Assembly: GCF_027627575.1 (NCBI RefSeq) | Contig: NZ_CP114065.1 | Span: forward strand, 4,712,001-4,776,000 | DNA from: Kribbella sp. CA-293567 | Lineage (GTDB): Bacteria; Actinomycetota; Actinomycetes; Propionibacteriales; Kribbellaceae | Reading direction: 5' to 3' | Length of the DNA: 64,000 nt | Shown here: one piece after another, positions 50,967 to 60,551 of the stretch | Numbering within the stretch: the stretch's first letter is position 1 | How the letters are laid out: each line of letters begins with the position of its first letter | Position numbers and translations under genes: made by a program | The notes under the pieces: generated by a model | Databases searched by the model: none | Told to the model about the DNA's origin: nothing | Seen by the model: only the letters and a program-made list of their open reading frames with translations

Positions 50967-51042
50967 ATGACCCACCGGTACCTGTTGTCACATCTGTACC
51001 ACCACTTACCGTCAAGGGACGTTCACACGGGGAGATGGAAAG

Positions 51043-52041
51043 ATGGGCAACACGTGGAGAAAGGTCCTGCGGGTATCGACTGGTTTCGCGGTTCCGCTGC
51101 TCGCAGCCGGAGTCATCACCGCCGGATCACCGGGCTTCGGGCAGTACAAGGTCAAGAACGGTGACACGCTCAGCCACATCGCGGCGGCGTACGGCACCGA
51201 CGTCCGCACGCTGGTCTCGCTGAACCAGCTGCCTGGCAACGGCAACGCCATCTACGCCGGCGACGTGCTGAAGCTACCGGGCAAGGCCCCTCAGCGAGGC
51301 GGATCCCAGCAGCCGGGCCAGGCCAAGCGTTCGCAGCTCGGCCGGGTCGTCTACGTGGTCAAGGCCGGCGACACGATCGGCCAGATCGCGCGGCGCTACC
51401 ACTGCTCGCAGGCCAACCTGCTGGCGGCGAACGGGTTGCGGGCCGGCGACCACATCTATGCCGGCAAGAAGATCCTGGTGCCGGTCAAGCTCAAGGCCAC
51501 GCCGGTCGCGAAGAAGCCGGTCAAGAGCACCCGGAAGAAGACCAAGAACAACACCTTCGCCGGCCGCACGTACGCCGACCACATCGTCTCGGCCGCGGAC
51601 CGCAACCGGGCCGCGCTGCGCAAGCGCAACCTGCCGACGCGGGCCCAGATGCGGACCCTGATCATCACCACGGCCAAGCGGTACGGCGTCGACCCCGAAC
51701 TGGCGCTGGCCATCTCGTGGCAGGAGTCCGGCTGGAAGCAGCGGGTCGTCTCGCCCGCCAACGCGGTCGGCGCGATGCAGGTGATCCCGTCGACCGGCCA
51801 GTTCACCTCGAGCATCGTCGGCCGCAAGCTGGACCTGCTCAAGCCACAGGACAACGTCACGGCGGGTGTGGTGCTGCTCAGCCGGCTGACCAGAGCGGCA
51901 ACGCTCGACATCGCGGTGGCCGGCTACTACCAGGGTCTGGGCGGCGTCCGGCGAAACGGCATGTACCCCGACACCAAGCTGTACGTGAAGTCCGTGCTGC
52001 GGCTCAAGGCGCAGTTCGAGAAGGGCTGGAGCCCGCTCTGA
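51043..52041 (+). CDS. Secreted lytic transglycosylase with two LysM domains
   Basis: 332 residues: a signal peptide (VLRVSTGFAVPLLAAGVITA), two LysM domains (about 34-80 and 100-145; YKVKNGDTLSHIAAAYG and YVVKAGDTIGQIARRY), a basic linker (TRKKTKNNTF), and an SLT domain (about 200-325) with catalytic-type ALAISWQESGWKQRVVSPANAVGAMQV. Binds and cleaves peptidoglycan. The ATG follows GGGGAGATGGAAAG. Its neighbour is the PASTA kinase gene. Confidence 0.92.
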   Translation: MGNTWRKVLRVSTGFAVPLLAAGVITAGSPGFGQYKVKNGDTLSHIAAAYGTDVRTLVSLNQLPGNGNAIYAGDVLKLPGKAPQRGGSQQPGQAKRSQLGRVVYVVKAGDTIGQIARRYHCSQANLLAANGLRAGDHIYAGKKILVPVKLKATPVAKKPVKSTRKKTKNNTFAGRTYADHIVSAADRNRAALRKRNLPTRAQMRTLIITTAKRYGVDPELALAISWQESGWKQRVVSPANAVGAMQVIPSTGQFTSSIVGRKLDLLKPQDNVTAGVVLLSRLTRAATLDIAVAGYYQGLGGVRRNGMYPDTKLYVKSVLRLKAQFEKGWSPL

Positions 52042-52175
52042 GCCAGGCTGAGAGAGCGCTTCCCCGGGTGTGACGAGGTGGTCACCAGGGGTGGTCCGGC
52101 GCGGCGACGGACCGGCTGCCTTGCACCTTATTTACACTCTCAGGGCAGACAGCTTCGAGAGGCGGCTCACCGCAA

Positions 52176-54170
52176 GTGACGGAAGACGTAGGCACCCAGG
52201 TGGGCGACCGCCTTGTCGGGCGAGTGCTCGACGGGCGGTACCGGGTGGGCTCGCGGGTCGCCAAGGGCGGCATGGCGACCGTCTACGAAGCGCTCGACAT
52301 GCGGCTGGACCGGATCGTCGCCCTCAAGGTGATGCACCTCGGGATGGGCGACGACGCGGAGTTCGGACGGCGGTTCGTGGCCGAGGCCCGGGCCGCCGCC
52401 AAGCTCTCGCACCCCAACGTGGTCGCCGTCTTCGACCAGGGCGACGACCACGACACGCTCTTCCTGGCGATGGAGTACGTGCCCGGCCGTACGCTGCGCG
52501 ACGTCATCCGCCAGCAGTCGCCGATGCCGCCCGCGCGGGCGCTCGACCTGCTCGCGCCGGTGCTGTCCGCGCTCTCGGCCGCTCACGACGCGGGCATCGT
52601 GCACCGCGACATCAAGCCCGAGAACGTGCTGATCTCCAACGACGGCACCATCAAGGTCGCGGACTTCGGACTGGCCCGGGCGGTCACCACGACCGGCAAC
52701 ACCGCGACCCAGGGCCTGCTGATGGGCACGGTCTCGTACTTGGCCCCCGAGCTCGTGACCGACGGCCGCGCCGACGCCCGATCCGACGTGTACTCCGCCG
52801 GCATCCTGCTGTACGAATTGCTCACCGGCCGCAAACCCCATACCGGCGACACCCCGATCCAGGTCGCCTACGCCCACGTCCACGCCGACGTGCCTCCGCC
52901 TTCGCAACTCGTCCAGGGCATCCCGCCGTACGTCGACGCCCTGGTCCAGCGAGCCACCGCCAGAGAGCGCGATCTCCGGCCGGCCGACGCGCGGGTGTTC
53001 AGCCGTCAGGTCCACCGGGTGCGCAACGCGATCGAGGAGGGGCTGCCCGACGATCCCGAGCTGACCGGCGACCTGACCGTGCCGATCCAGCAGATGCGTC
53101 AGGACAACGAGTACGACGACGGCTACACGCGAGGCAGTGGGTATGCCGAGCACCAGCCACGCAACGACACCATCGTCGTACCGTACGAGCCGCCGACGAG
53201 CCGGGTGCCGCAGCAGTCGCTGCTGCGGCCTCAAGGTGCGACTCGCCAGGCGGCGACTCCCCCGGTGCGGCAGGTGCCCCGACAGTCGCGGGGACGTGGG
53301 TTCATCGCGTTGTTCGCCGTACTGGCGCTGGCGCTGGGAGTCGGCTCGGCGGCGTGGTTCTACGGCGTACACCGGTACACCGAGACGCCGTTGCTGCTGA
53401 ACCTGACCGCCGCTGACGCCGGTACCAAGGCGGGCGAACTGGGTCTGACCACGAATCTGGCGAACCAGGACTTCTCGGAGGACATCCCCAAGGGGGAGGT
53501 CATGAAGACCGACCCCGAGCCGGGCGCGCGGATCCGCAAGGACGGCGAGATCGCGCTCACCGTCTCCAAGGGCCCCGAGCGGTATCGCGTGCCACAGCTC
53601 GCCGGTCTCGACGAGGAGGCCGCGCGACGCGCGCTGGAGTCGGTCAAGCTGATCGTCGGGCAGGTGAGCCAGTCCTACAGCGAGTCGGTGCCGACCGGCC
53701 GGGTGATCGTGTTCTCGCCGAGGTTCGACTCGGTGATGAAGCCGGGCGAGACGGTGAACCTTGCCATCAGCAAGGGCAAGAAGCCGATCGCCGTACCGGA
53801 CCTGACCGGCAAGTCGGCCCGCGAGGCCACCCGCACGCTGAAGAAGGCCGGCTTCGCGGTCGGCCGCACCGACCAGTACGACGAGAAGATGCCCGAAGGA
53901 CGGGTGATCAGCCAGACCCCCAGCAACGGCACCCTCTATGCCAAGGACAAGGTCCAGCTGGTCGTCTCCAAGGGCCCGGCACTGCGCGAGATCCCCAGCG
54001 TCCGCAGCAAGAAACTCGCCGACGCCCAACGCATCCTCACCGCGGCGGGCTTCCAGGTGAAGGTGGTCAAGGCCCAGTTCAACCTCGGCCTCAACCTGGT
54101 CGCCGCCCAGTCCCCCGGCGCGGGCACCAAAGCGAAGCCCGGCACGACCATCACCGTCACCGTCCTCTAG
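52176..54170 (+). CDS. PknB-like Ser/Thr kinase with four PASTA domains
   Basis: Transmembrane kinase sensing peptidoglycan fragments. It has 664 residues: kinase domain (about 15-275) with K51 (VALKVM), HRDIKPEN with D145, DFGLAR and APEL; a juxtamembrane linker (about 290-370); one membrane helix (about 376-395); and four extracytoplasmic PASTA domains starting near LLLNLTAADA, YRVPQLAGLD, IAVPDLTGKS and REIPSVRSKK. The GTG start is preceded by GAGAGGCGGC. PASTA kinases of this type usually sit in the division locus; here it pairs with a LysM hydrolase. Confidence 0.94.
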   Translation: MTEDVGTQVGDRLVGRVLDGRYRVGSRVAKGGMATVYEALDMRLDRIVALKVMHLGMGDDAEFGRRFVAEARAAAKLSHPNVVAVFDQGDDHDTLFLAMEYVPGRTLRDVIRQQSPMPPARALDLLAPVLSALSAAHDAGIVHRDIKPENVLISNDGTIKVADFGLARAVTTTGNTATQGLLMGTVSYLAPELVTDGRADARSDVYSAGILLYELLTGRKPHTGDTPIQVAYAHVHADVPPPSQLVQGIPPYVDALVQRATARERDLRPADARVFSRQVHRVRNAIEEGLPDDPELTGDLTVPIQQMRQDNEYDDGYTRGSGYAEHQPRNDTIVVPYEPPTSRVPQQSLLRPQGATRQAATPPVRQVPRQSRGRGFIALFAVLALALGVGSAAWFYGVHRYTETPLLLNLTAADAGTKAGELGLTTNLANQDFSEDIPKGEVMKTDPEPGARIRKDGEIALTVSKGPERYRVPQLAGLDEEAARRALESVKLIVGQVSQSYSESVPTGRVIVFSPRFDSVMKPGETVNLAISKGKKPIAVPDLTGKSAREATRTLKKAGFAVGRTDQYDEKMPEGRVISQTPSNGTLYAKDKVQLVVSKGPALREIPSVRSKKLADAQRILTAAGFQVKVVKAQFNLGLNLVAAQSPGAGTKAKPGTTITVTVL

Positions 54171-54195
54171 CTCGCGCGGACGGCGAACGCCGCGG

Positions 54196-54435
54196 CTAGC
54201 CGATCTCGCCCTTGATCAACTGCACGACGAAGCCTGCTACGCCGCCCGTGGCGGCGGTGACCAGGATGAACTGGCTGAAGGTCATCCCGCCGAGCTCCTG
54301 GCAGAGTCCCGCGCCCCGGACCAGGCAGTCCGTTGCCTCGGTGGCGGCCTGGCTGAAGACGGCCCAGCCGAGCAGACCACCGATCAGAGCTCCGATTCCC
54401 GATGTTGCGAAGTAGCCCTGGATCGCGCCCATCAC
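54196..54435 (-). CDS. Small membrane protein of unknown function
   Basis: 79 residues with two predicted membrane segments (about 14-30 and 50-72) and a two-Cys loop (CLVRGAGLCQELG) between them. I do not recognise the family. Base composition and codon use are like neighbours, which supports it as real, and the Ala/Gly-rich helices resemble small holin-like or envelope proteins. It may start at either of two adjacent ATG codons. Confidence 0.55.
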   Translation of the reverse strand: MMGAIQGYFATSGIGALIGGLLGWAVFSQAATEATDCLVRGAGLCQELGGMTFSQFILVTAATGGVAGFVVQLIKGEIG

Positions 54436-54554
54436 TCCCCCTCACGTCACCACGTCCGGCACGGTGGCTCCGGCTGGCCGTGGTGAGGTGTCCCACCTGC
54501 TACATCGGCCGGCCGCCGGGACTGTTACCAAGTGTGAAAAGGAGGTACCGAATT

Positions 54555-57029
54555 TCACTCTCTGTGCTGCAGGGTCTCCCCCAGGTAGTGGCCGGTCAGG
54601 CTTTCGGTCACCTGTGGGAGCAGGTCCGGGGTGGTCGCGGCCACGATCCGCCCGCCGTCGATGCCGCCGCCGGGGCCGAGGTCGATCACGTAGTCGGCGT
54701 TGGCGATCATGTCCAGGTCGTGTTCGATCACGATGACGGTCGCGCCCGCGTCGATGAGGCGGTCGAAGACCTTCAGCAGAACGCGGATGTCGGCGGGGTG
54801 CAGGCCGACGCTCGGCTCGTCGAAGACGAAGAGCGTGCCCTGCTGCCGCTTCTCCAGGTCGGTGATGAGCTTCAGGCGCTGAGCTTCGCCACCCGAAAGC
54901 GCCGGCGTCGCCTCGCCGAGCAGGACGTAGCCGAGTCCCACCTCGTCGAGCGTGCGCAGCCGGGCCTGCATCTTTCGCAGGCCGGTGAACTTCTTCCGCG
55001 CCTGCTCGACGGTCAGCGCGAGGGCGCCGGCCAGGGACAGGCCGTCCAGGGTGATCGCGTCCGCCTCCGGCGCGTACCGGCGTCCTTGGCACAGTGAGCA
55101 AGGAATGTCGACGTCCGGCAGGAACTGCACGTCGAGCGAGATCTGCCCAGTGCCTTCGCACTGCGGACAGCGCAGACTGCCGGTGTTGTACGAGAAGTCG
55201 GCCGCGGTGAGGCCACGGGCGCCGGCCTCGTCGGTGCCGGCGAAGGCGCGCCGGAGCTCGTCCAGAACCCCGCTGTACGTCGCGACGGTGGAGCGCACGT
55301 TCCGCCCGATCGGAGCGGCATCGACGATGACGGTACGGTCGATGCCGCCGGCATCGAGTCGCAGGACGTGCCTGGGGTTCTGACCGGTGAGCGCGGCGGC
55401 GAGGCTGTCCAGTACCAGGGTGGTCTTGCCCGATCCGGACACTCCCGTCACGGCCGTCAGGCGCCGCAGCGGGAACTCGGCTTCGAGCGCCTTCATGGTG
55501 AAGCGGGGCCCGGTCTCGATCCGGATCCGGCCGTGCTCGAAGAGGTCGCCGAGCGGCACCCGCCGACGGACCACAGCCGGCTCACGTCCGCTGAGGAACC
55601 CTCCGATCAGCGACGTGGCCGACTCCTCCAGGTCAGAAACGGTGCCAATGGCAACGATCTCGCCACCGTGCCACCCCGCGCCCGGACCGATCTCGATCAG
55701 CCAGTCGGCCTGCCGGAGGACCCGGACGTCGTGATCGACCAGGACGACGGAGTTGCCGGTCTCGACCAAACGGCGCGCGACCGTCATCAACGCGTCGATG
55801 TTGCTGGGATGCAGCCCGATCGACGGCTCGTCGAGCACGTACAGCAGGCCTGTCGCGCTGCTCCGCAGGGTTCGGCTGAGCTGGACTCGCTGAAGCTCCC
55901 CCGTCGAGAGCGTCCGCGATGCCCGGCCCAGGGACAGATACCCGAGCCCGAGTCCGAGCAGGTGCTCGGCGGTCGCGGTGAACGCCTGCACGATCTGGGT
56001 GGCCATCCGGCTGAGCTCGGCCGGCGCGGTGGAAGGCAGCTCCCGGACGAAGCTGGTCGCGCGGTCGAGACTCCAGGTCGACACCTCGTCGAGCGTGACG
56101 CCGTCGAGTGTCACCGAACGGGCGCGCTCGTTCAGCCGGGAGCCGCCACAGGCCGGACACCCGGCGACGTGGACGAAGCGATCGAGCCGCGTGACGGCCG
56201 TCTCGCTCTGCGCGTTGCCGAGCGCGTCCTGGATCACCCGGTTCGCGTTGCGGTACGTCGCGTTGAGCTCGAACGCGTTGCCTTTCTTGCTCGTGACAAC
56301 GACCGTGCGCTTGGTCTCCTCGCCACTGAACACGATCTCGCGCTCGGCCGGTGTCAGCTCCCGGAACGGCACATCGACCCGCACGTCGAGCTGAGCCACC
56401 ACCTGCGGCAGCAGACCGGCGCCGAACGAGCCCCACGCCGCCACCGCGCCCTCCTGGATGGTCAGCGACTCGTCCGGTACGAGCGCGTGCTGATCGATCT
56501 GCCGCGTCTCCCCGGTCCCCGTGCAGGTCTCGCAGGCGCCGTCACTGTTGAACGCGAACGCCTCCGCGCCCGGTACGGCGAAGCGCACTCCACACACCGG
56601 GCAGGTGAGTTGCGCGGTCGAGGCGATCTCGATGGTCGGCTGCACCCGGTGCCCGTTGGGACACAAGTGCGCACCCAGCCGCGAGTACATCAACCGGACC
56701 GCGTTGAGCAGTTCGGTGGCCGTGCCGAAGGTACTGCGAACCCCAGGCACCGCGGGCCGCTGGTGCAGCGCGATCGAGGCCGGTACGCCGTCCACCGCAT
56801 CGACATCCGCGCGGGCAGCCTGTGACAACCGCCGGCGCGTGTACGCCGACAACGCCTCCAGGTACCGCCGCGACCCTTCCGCGTACAGCACGCCGAGAGC
56901 GAGCGACGACTTCCCCGACCCCGAGACACCGGTCAATGCCACCAACTGCCGAAGTGGCACGTCGACGTCGACACTCTTCAGGTTGTGGACCCGGGCACCC
57001 CGTACCGCTACCTGCTCGCCCCAATGCAT
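54555..57029 (-). CDS. UvrA2-type excinuclease ATPase
   Basis: 824 residues, a UvrA paralogue of the UvrA2/DrrC type, shorter than UvrA (about 950-1000) and lacking the UvrB-binding region. It has two ABC modules: Walker A GVSGSGKSSL, signature LSTGELQRVQLSR, Walker B LDEPSIGLHP; and second GVSGSGKTTL, LSGGEAQRL, FDEPSVGLHP. The C-terminal zinc module CPQCEGTGQI with CSLCQG is present. UvrA2 binds DNA and is linked to drug tolerance. The ATG at 57029 is 6 nt after TACGAT (57036-57041). Confidence 0.88.
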   Translation of the reverse strand: MHWGEQVAVRGARVHNLKSVDVDVPLRQLVALTGVSGSGKSSLALGVLYAEGSRRYLEALSAYTRRRLSQAARADVDAVDGVPASIALHQRPAVPGVRSTFGTATELLNAVRLMYSRLGAHLCPNGHRVQPTIEIASTAQLTCPVCGVRFAVPGAEAFAFNSDGACETCTGTGETRQIDQHALVPDESLTIQEGAVAAWGSFGAGLLPQVVAQLDVRVDVPFRELTPAEREIVFSGEETKRTVVVTSKKGNAFELNATYRNANRVIQDALGNAQSETAVTRLDRFVHVAGCPACGGSRLNERARSVTLDGVTLDEVSTWSLDRATSFVRELPSTAPAELSRMATQIVQAFTATAEHLLGLGLGYLSLGRASRTLSTGELQRVQLSRTLRSSATGLLYVLDEPSIGLHPSNIDALMTVARRLVETGNSVVLVDHDVRVLRQADWLIEIGPGAGWHGGEIVAIGTVSDLEESATSLIGGFLSGREPAVVRRRVPLGDLFEHGRIRIETGPRFTMKALEAEFPLRRLTAVTGVSGSGKTTLVLDSLAAALTGQNPRHVLRLDAGGIDRTVIVDAAPIGRNVRSTVATYSGVLDELRRAFAGTDEAGARGLTAADFSYNTGSLRCPQCEGTGQISLDVQFLPDVDIPCSLCQGRRYAPEADAITLDGLSLAGALALTVEQARKKFTGLRKMQARLRTLDEVGLGYVLLGEATPALSGGEAQRLKLITDLEKRQQGTLFVFDEPSVGLHPADIRVLLKVFDRLIDAGATVIVIEHDLDMIANADYVIDLGPGGGIDGGRIVAATTPDLLPQVTESLTGHYLGETLQHRE

Positions 57030-57255
57030 GCAGCCATCGTAGGGACCCCCGGCCGAGGGCGGACCGCCGCCGCGACGCGGACATGTCGTTGCACCCGGCA
57101 AACATGCGGCCGACGGCCCCGCACTCACCGGGACGGATTCCCGTGGCACGAACTGCCGGCCAGCTCTGGACACGCAGGGCCCCGACATGGTCCGCTTCGC
57201 TCTGCCACAATCTACATCGTTGGAGAACCGCCCCCTCCAAGATCGGAGTTCCGTC

Positions 57256-60200
57256 GTGCGGACGAGAACAGCAAGGACTTTCCGCCGGGCTCTGGCCCTC
57301 ACGCTGGCCGCGACCGCGGTGGCCGCAGGAACGGTGGCACTGCCTGCCGTGGCCGAACCCGACCCGCAGACCGTCGTTGCGGGCAACGCTCGTTTCCAGG
57401 TGCTGTCCCCCACGCTGATCCGGACGGAGTACGCCGGCGACGGCAAGTTCGAGGATGCCGCGACCTTCAACGCCGTCGGCCGGAGCGACTTCGGTCGCGT
57501 CCCGTTCACCAGTTCGGTGGCCGACGGAGTCCTCACCCTCCGGACCAGTGCGGCCACGCTGACCTACCGCCTCGGCTCCGGACCGTTCGACGCGAGCAAC
57601 CTGCGGGTCCAGTTCGAGACCGCAAGCGCCACGGTCGATGCGACGCCCTGGCACCACCTGACCTGCGCTGCCGGCGCGCTGTGCGAAGGCGAAGACCTGG
57701 CTGCCGACGGGCTGGGAACCGCCAAGGACCACACCGGCTACACCGGCGGCGGGTTCCTCGCCGGGTTCGAGAGTGCCGGCATGCAGGCCACCGCCGACGT
57801 CCTCGTGTCAGAGGCAGGGACGTACTCGTTCACCGCGCGGTACGCGAACGGAACGGGAGGCGACGGCAAGCACGAGCCCCGCACGCTCAGTCTGTCGGTC
57901 GACGGCGGCCCGGCTCAGCGCGTGACCTTCGCCCCGACCGCCGGCTGGGACTCCTGGGCGCTGGCCTCGGCACAGGTCACTCTTGGCGCCGGCCACCACG
58001 TCGTACGACTGGGCCGGACCGCGGCCGATTCCGGCAGTATCAATGTGGACAGCTTCGCGCTGCTCAAGTCCGGTGCCGCTTACCCGCCCGCCTCGGCCCG
58101 CGCGTACGGCGACTGTGGATTCGGGGTCAGCTGCGAGGCGGAGTCCGGGCTGCCGGGTGGATCGGCCATCGTCGCCGCCAACCATCCCGAGTACGCCGGT
58201 CGCGGGTTCGTCGCCGAGCTCTCCAACGGGTCAAGCCTTACCCAGCGAGTCGTCGGCGTCCCCGCCGACGGCACCTACCAACTGCAACTGCGCTACGCCA
58301 ACGGCACCGGCGCGGACGGACGCCATGAAACGAGGACAGCCAGTGTCACCGCCGCAGGCGTGACCCGTACGGCGTCGTTCCCCGTGACCGCCGACTGGAA
58401 TACCTGGGGCGCCGCGTCGGTCCCGGTCGACCTCAAGAAAGGCACCAACGAGATCGTCCTGGGCTGCCCTGACGCAACGAGTTGCCACGTGAACCTCGAC
58501 ACCGTCGCGGTCACCCCGACCGGTGCCGCCGCACCGCAGCCGCACCTGGCGCTCGGCGGATACCGGCGCGGCCTCGACGGTGTCAACGCCGACAACGGCG
58601 CTCCCAGCACCACTGCGGGTCTTCTCCATCGAGACGGCTGGTATCTCCTCGACGACACCAGTTCGGCGCAGTACGACGTCCGGACCAAGCAGGTCACGCA
58701 GCGGCCGTCGCGCGGCGGTCATCAGTACCAGGACGGCTACCTCTTCTCCTACGGCCATGACTACAAGACCGGCCTGCGGGACCTGAAGTCACTGACCGGG
58801 CCCGCGCAACTGCTTCCCCGCTGGGCCTACGGGGTCTGGTACTCCGAGTACATCGATCGCACCGCCGCCGACTACAAGGCGATCCTGGCCCGCTTCCGCG
58901 CCGAAGGCGTGCCGCTCGACGTGCTTGCCATCGACACCGACTTCAAGGCTCCCGACACCTGGAACGGGTGGCAGTTCGACACCACGAAGTTCCCCGATCC
59001 CAAGGCGTTCTTCGACTGGTCGAAGTCCCAGGGACTGCACGCCAACCTCAACATCCATCCCAGCATCATGGGCAGCGACCCGCAGTTCGCCCGGGCGATG
59101 GCCACCGCCAAGGGCAAGCTGTCCAAGGCCGGCTGCGGCACCGACTGCTACACCTTCGACTGGGGCGACCCCGACCAGCTCGAGGCCTACCTGGAGCTGC
59201 ACTCGGAGATGATGGCCCAGGGCAACGACTTCTGGTGGCTCGACTGGTGCTGCGACAGCTCGCGATCCAGCCTGCCCGGTGTCACTCCGGACGCCTGGAT
59301 CAACCAGCAGTACGCCGAGCTGGCGGCGCCGGCCACCGGTCGCGGGTTCGTCATCTCCCGCGCCTACGGCTCGCTCCAGGCGGGTGGCTACGGCAATCCT
59401 CTCCCGCTGGCCACCGGTCCCTGGGCCGACAAGCGCAGCACCCTGCACTTCACCGGCGACACGGCATCGAACTGGAGCACGCTCCGGCTCGAGGTCGGTG
59501 CCACGCCGGCCGAGTCGGTGGCCACCGGCCTGTCGGCGATCAGCCACGACATCGGCGGCCACAACGACACCACCGGACTGCCCGGCAGCGAGACCTACCT
59601 GTCCGGCGGGCAGCAGCGGCGGACGAACAAGCTGCCCGACGACATGTACGCACGCTGGGTCCAGCTCGGCACGTTCCAGCCGATCGACCGGCTGCACAGC
59701 AACCACAGCGATCGGCTGCCCTGGCAGTACGGAACCGAGGCCGCGAAGTCCGCGACCAAGTTCCTGAACCTGCGCGAGAACCTGGTGCCCTACACCTACA
59801 CACTCGCGCAGCAGGCGACGGCGACCGGCGTACCGATGGTGCGGCCGATGTACCTGGAGTACCCGGAGGAGCAAGCCGCCTACGCCACCGCCGGCAGCCA
59901 GTACCTCTACGGTCCGGACCTGCTCGTGGCCCCCGTGACGACACCCGGAACGCAGTCGACCACCACGGTCTGGTTCCCGCCGGGTCAGTGGACCGACTAC
60001 TTCACCGGCAAGGTCTACGCCGGCGGCACCACCCAGCAGATCACCAGCGACCTCGGCACCATGCCGGTCTTCCAACGCTCCGGCGGCATCACCACCACCC
60101 GCAGCACGAACGTGACCAACGACGTCCAGAACCCGCTGACGAAGGTCACCGCGACCATCGCGACCGGCGCCTCCGGGCGCTTCACCCTCTACGAGGACGA

Positions 60201-60489
60201 CGGCACGACGACCGACCAGACCCTGAACGCGACCACGAACCTCACCTACCAGGAGACTCCCGGCCGTCACCAGTTGACGATCGACGCGACCCAGGGCCGG
60301 TTCCCCGGGCAGGTCACCGAACGCGAGTGGACGGTGAAACTCCTCGGCGTCACGGCCGCGCCGGAGCGCATCAGCCTCAACGGCCAGCGGCTCGACCCGC
60401 AGAAGTGGACCTGGGACAGCGCGAGCCGGACCCTCACGATCAACGCGCCTTCCCAACGAACCCGGACTCCGCTCCGCATCTCCTACTGA
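57256..60489 (+). CDS. Secreted GH31 glycoside hydrolase with tandem carbohydrate-binding modules
   Basis: 1077 residues, exported (signal peptide with LALTLAATAVAAGTVALPAVA). Layout: GH31 N-terminal beta domain (about 40-130); two CBM6/CBM35-like modules (about 138-275 and 283-405), starting CEGEDLAADGLG and CEAESGLPGG, each ending with VNxDxxAL/V; a GH31 catalytic barrel (about 460-870) with nucleophile region WWLDWCCDSS and acid/base region HFTGDTASNWSTLRLEVG; and a C-terminal beta domain. It likely releases alpha-linked sugars; the specificity is unknown. The GTG at 57256 follows GGAG with a 7-nt gap; a GTG upstream is less likely. Confidence 0.9.
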   Translation: MRTRTARTFRRALALTLAATAVAAGTVALPAVAEPDPQTVVAGNARFQVLSPTLIRTEYAGDGKFEDAATFNAVGRSDFGRVPFTSSVADGVLTLRTSAATLTYRLGSGPFDASNLRVQFETASATVDATPWHHLTCAAGALCEGEDLAADGLGTAKDHTGYTGGGFLAGFESAGMQATADVLVSEAGTYSFTARYANGTGGDGKHEPRTLSLSVDGGPAQRVTFAPTAGWDSWALASAQVTLGAGHHVVRLGRTAADSGSINVDSFALLKSGAAYPPASARAYGDCGFGVSCEAESGLPGGSAIVAANHPEYAGRGFVAELSNGSSLTQRVVGVPADGTYQLQLRYANGTGADGRHETRTASVTAAGVTRTASFPVTADWNTWGAASVPVDLKKGTNEIVLGCPDATSCHVNLDTVAVTPTGAAAPQPHLALGGYRRGLDGVNADNGAPSTTAGLLHRDGWYLLDDTSSAQYDVRTKQVTQRPSRGGHQYQDGYLFSYGHDYKTGLRDLKSLTGPAQLLPRWAYGVWYSEYIDRTAADYKAILARFRAEGVPLDVLAIDTDFKAPDTWNGWQFDTTKFPDPKAFFDWSKSQGLHANLNIHPSIMGSDPQFARAMATAKGKLSKAGCGTDCYTFDWGDPDQLEAYLELHSEMMAQGNDFWWLDWCCDSSRSSLPGVTPDAWINQQYAELAAPATGRGFVISRAYGSLQAGGYGNPLPLATGPWADKRSTLHFTGDTASNWSTLRLEVGATPAESVATGLSAISHDIGGHNDTTGLPGSETYLSGGQQRRTNKLPDDMYARWVQLGTFQPIDRLHSNHSDRLPWQYGTEAAKSATKFLNLRENLVPYTYTLAQQATATGVPMVRPMYLEYPEEQAAYATAGSQYLYGPDLLVAPVTTPGTQSTTTVWFPPGQWTDYFTGKVYAGGTTQQITSDLGTMPVFQRSGGITTTRSTNVTNDVQNPLTKVTATIATGASGRFTLYEDDGTTTDQTLNATTNLTYQETPGRHQLTIDATQGRFPGQVTEREWTVKLLGVTAAPERISLNGQRLDPQKWTWDSASRTLTINAPSQRTRTPLRISY

Positions 60490-60494
60490 AACCG

Positions 60495-60538
60495 CGACCG
60501 GACACCTCGCCGCTTCCCTGCGGCGAGGTGTCCGGTCG
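60495..60538. terminator. Bidirectional terminator between GH31 and the ABC permease gene
   Basis: A 19-bp perfect stem, CGACCGGACACCTCGCCGC (60495-60513) with its complement (60520-60538), and a 6-nt TTCCCT loop, between convergent genes. Confidence 0.8.
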
Positions 60539-60551
60539 ATCGGCGTGACGC

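Noticed and set aside
50869..51042. c-di-AMP (ydaO) riboswitch before the LysM transglycosylase
   Set aside because: Such riboswitches often precede wall hydrolase genes in actinobacteria, but the region is only 174 nt and lacks the conserved core I would expect.
52040..52120. TPP riboswitch suggested by GGCTGAGAGAG
   Set aside because: The ACCTGA...GGnTAAT partner half is absent, and the downstream gene is a kinase, not a thiamine gene.
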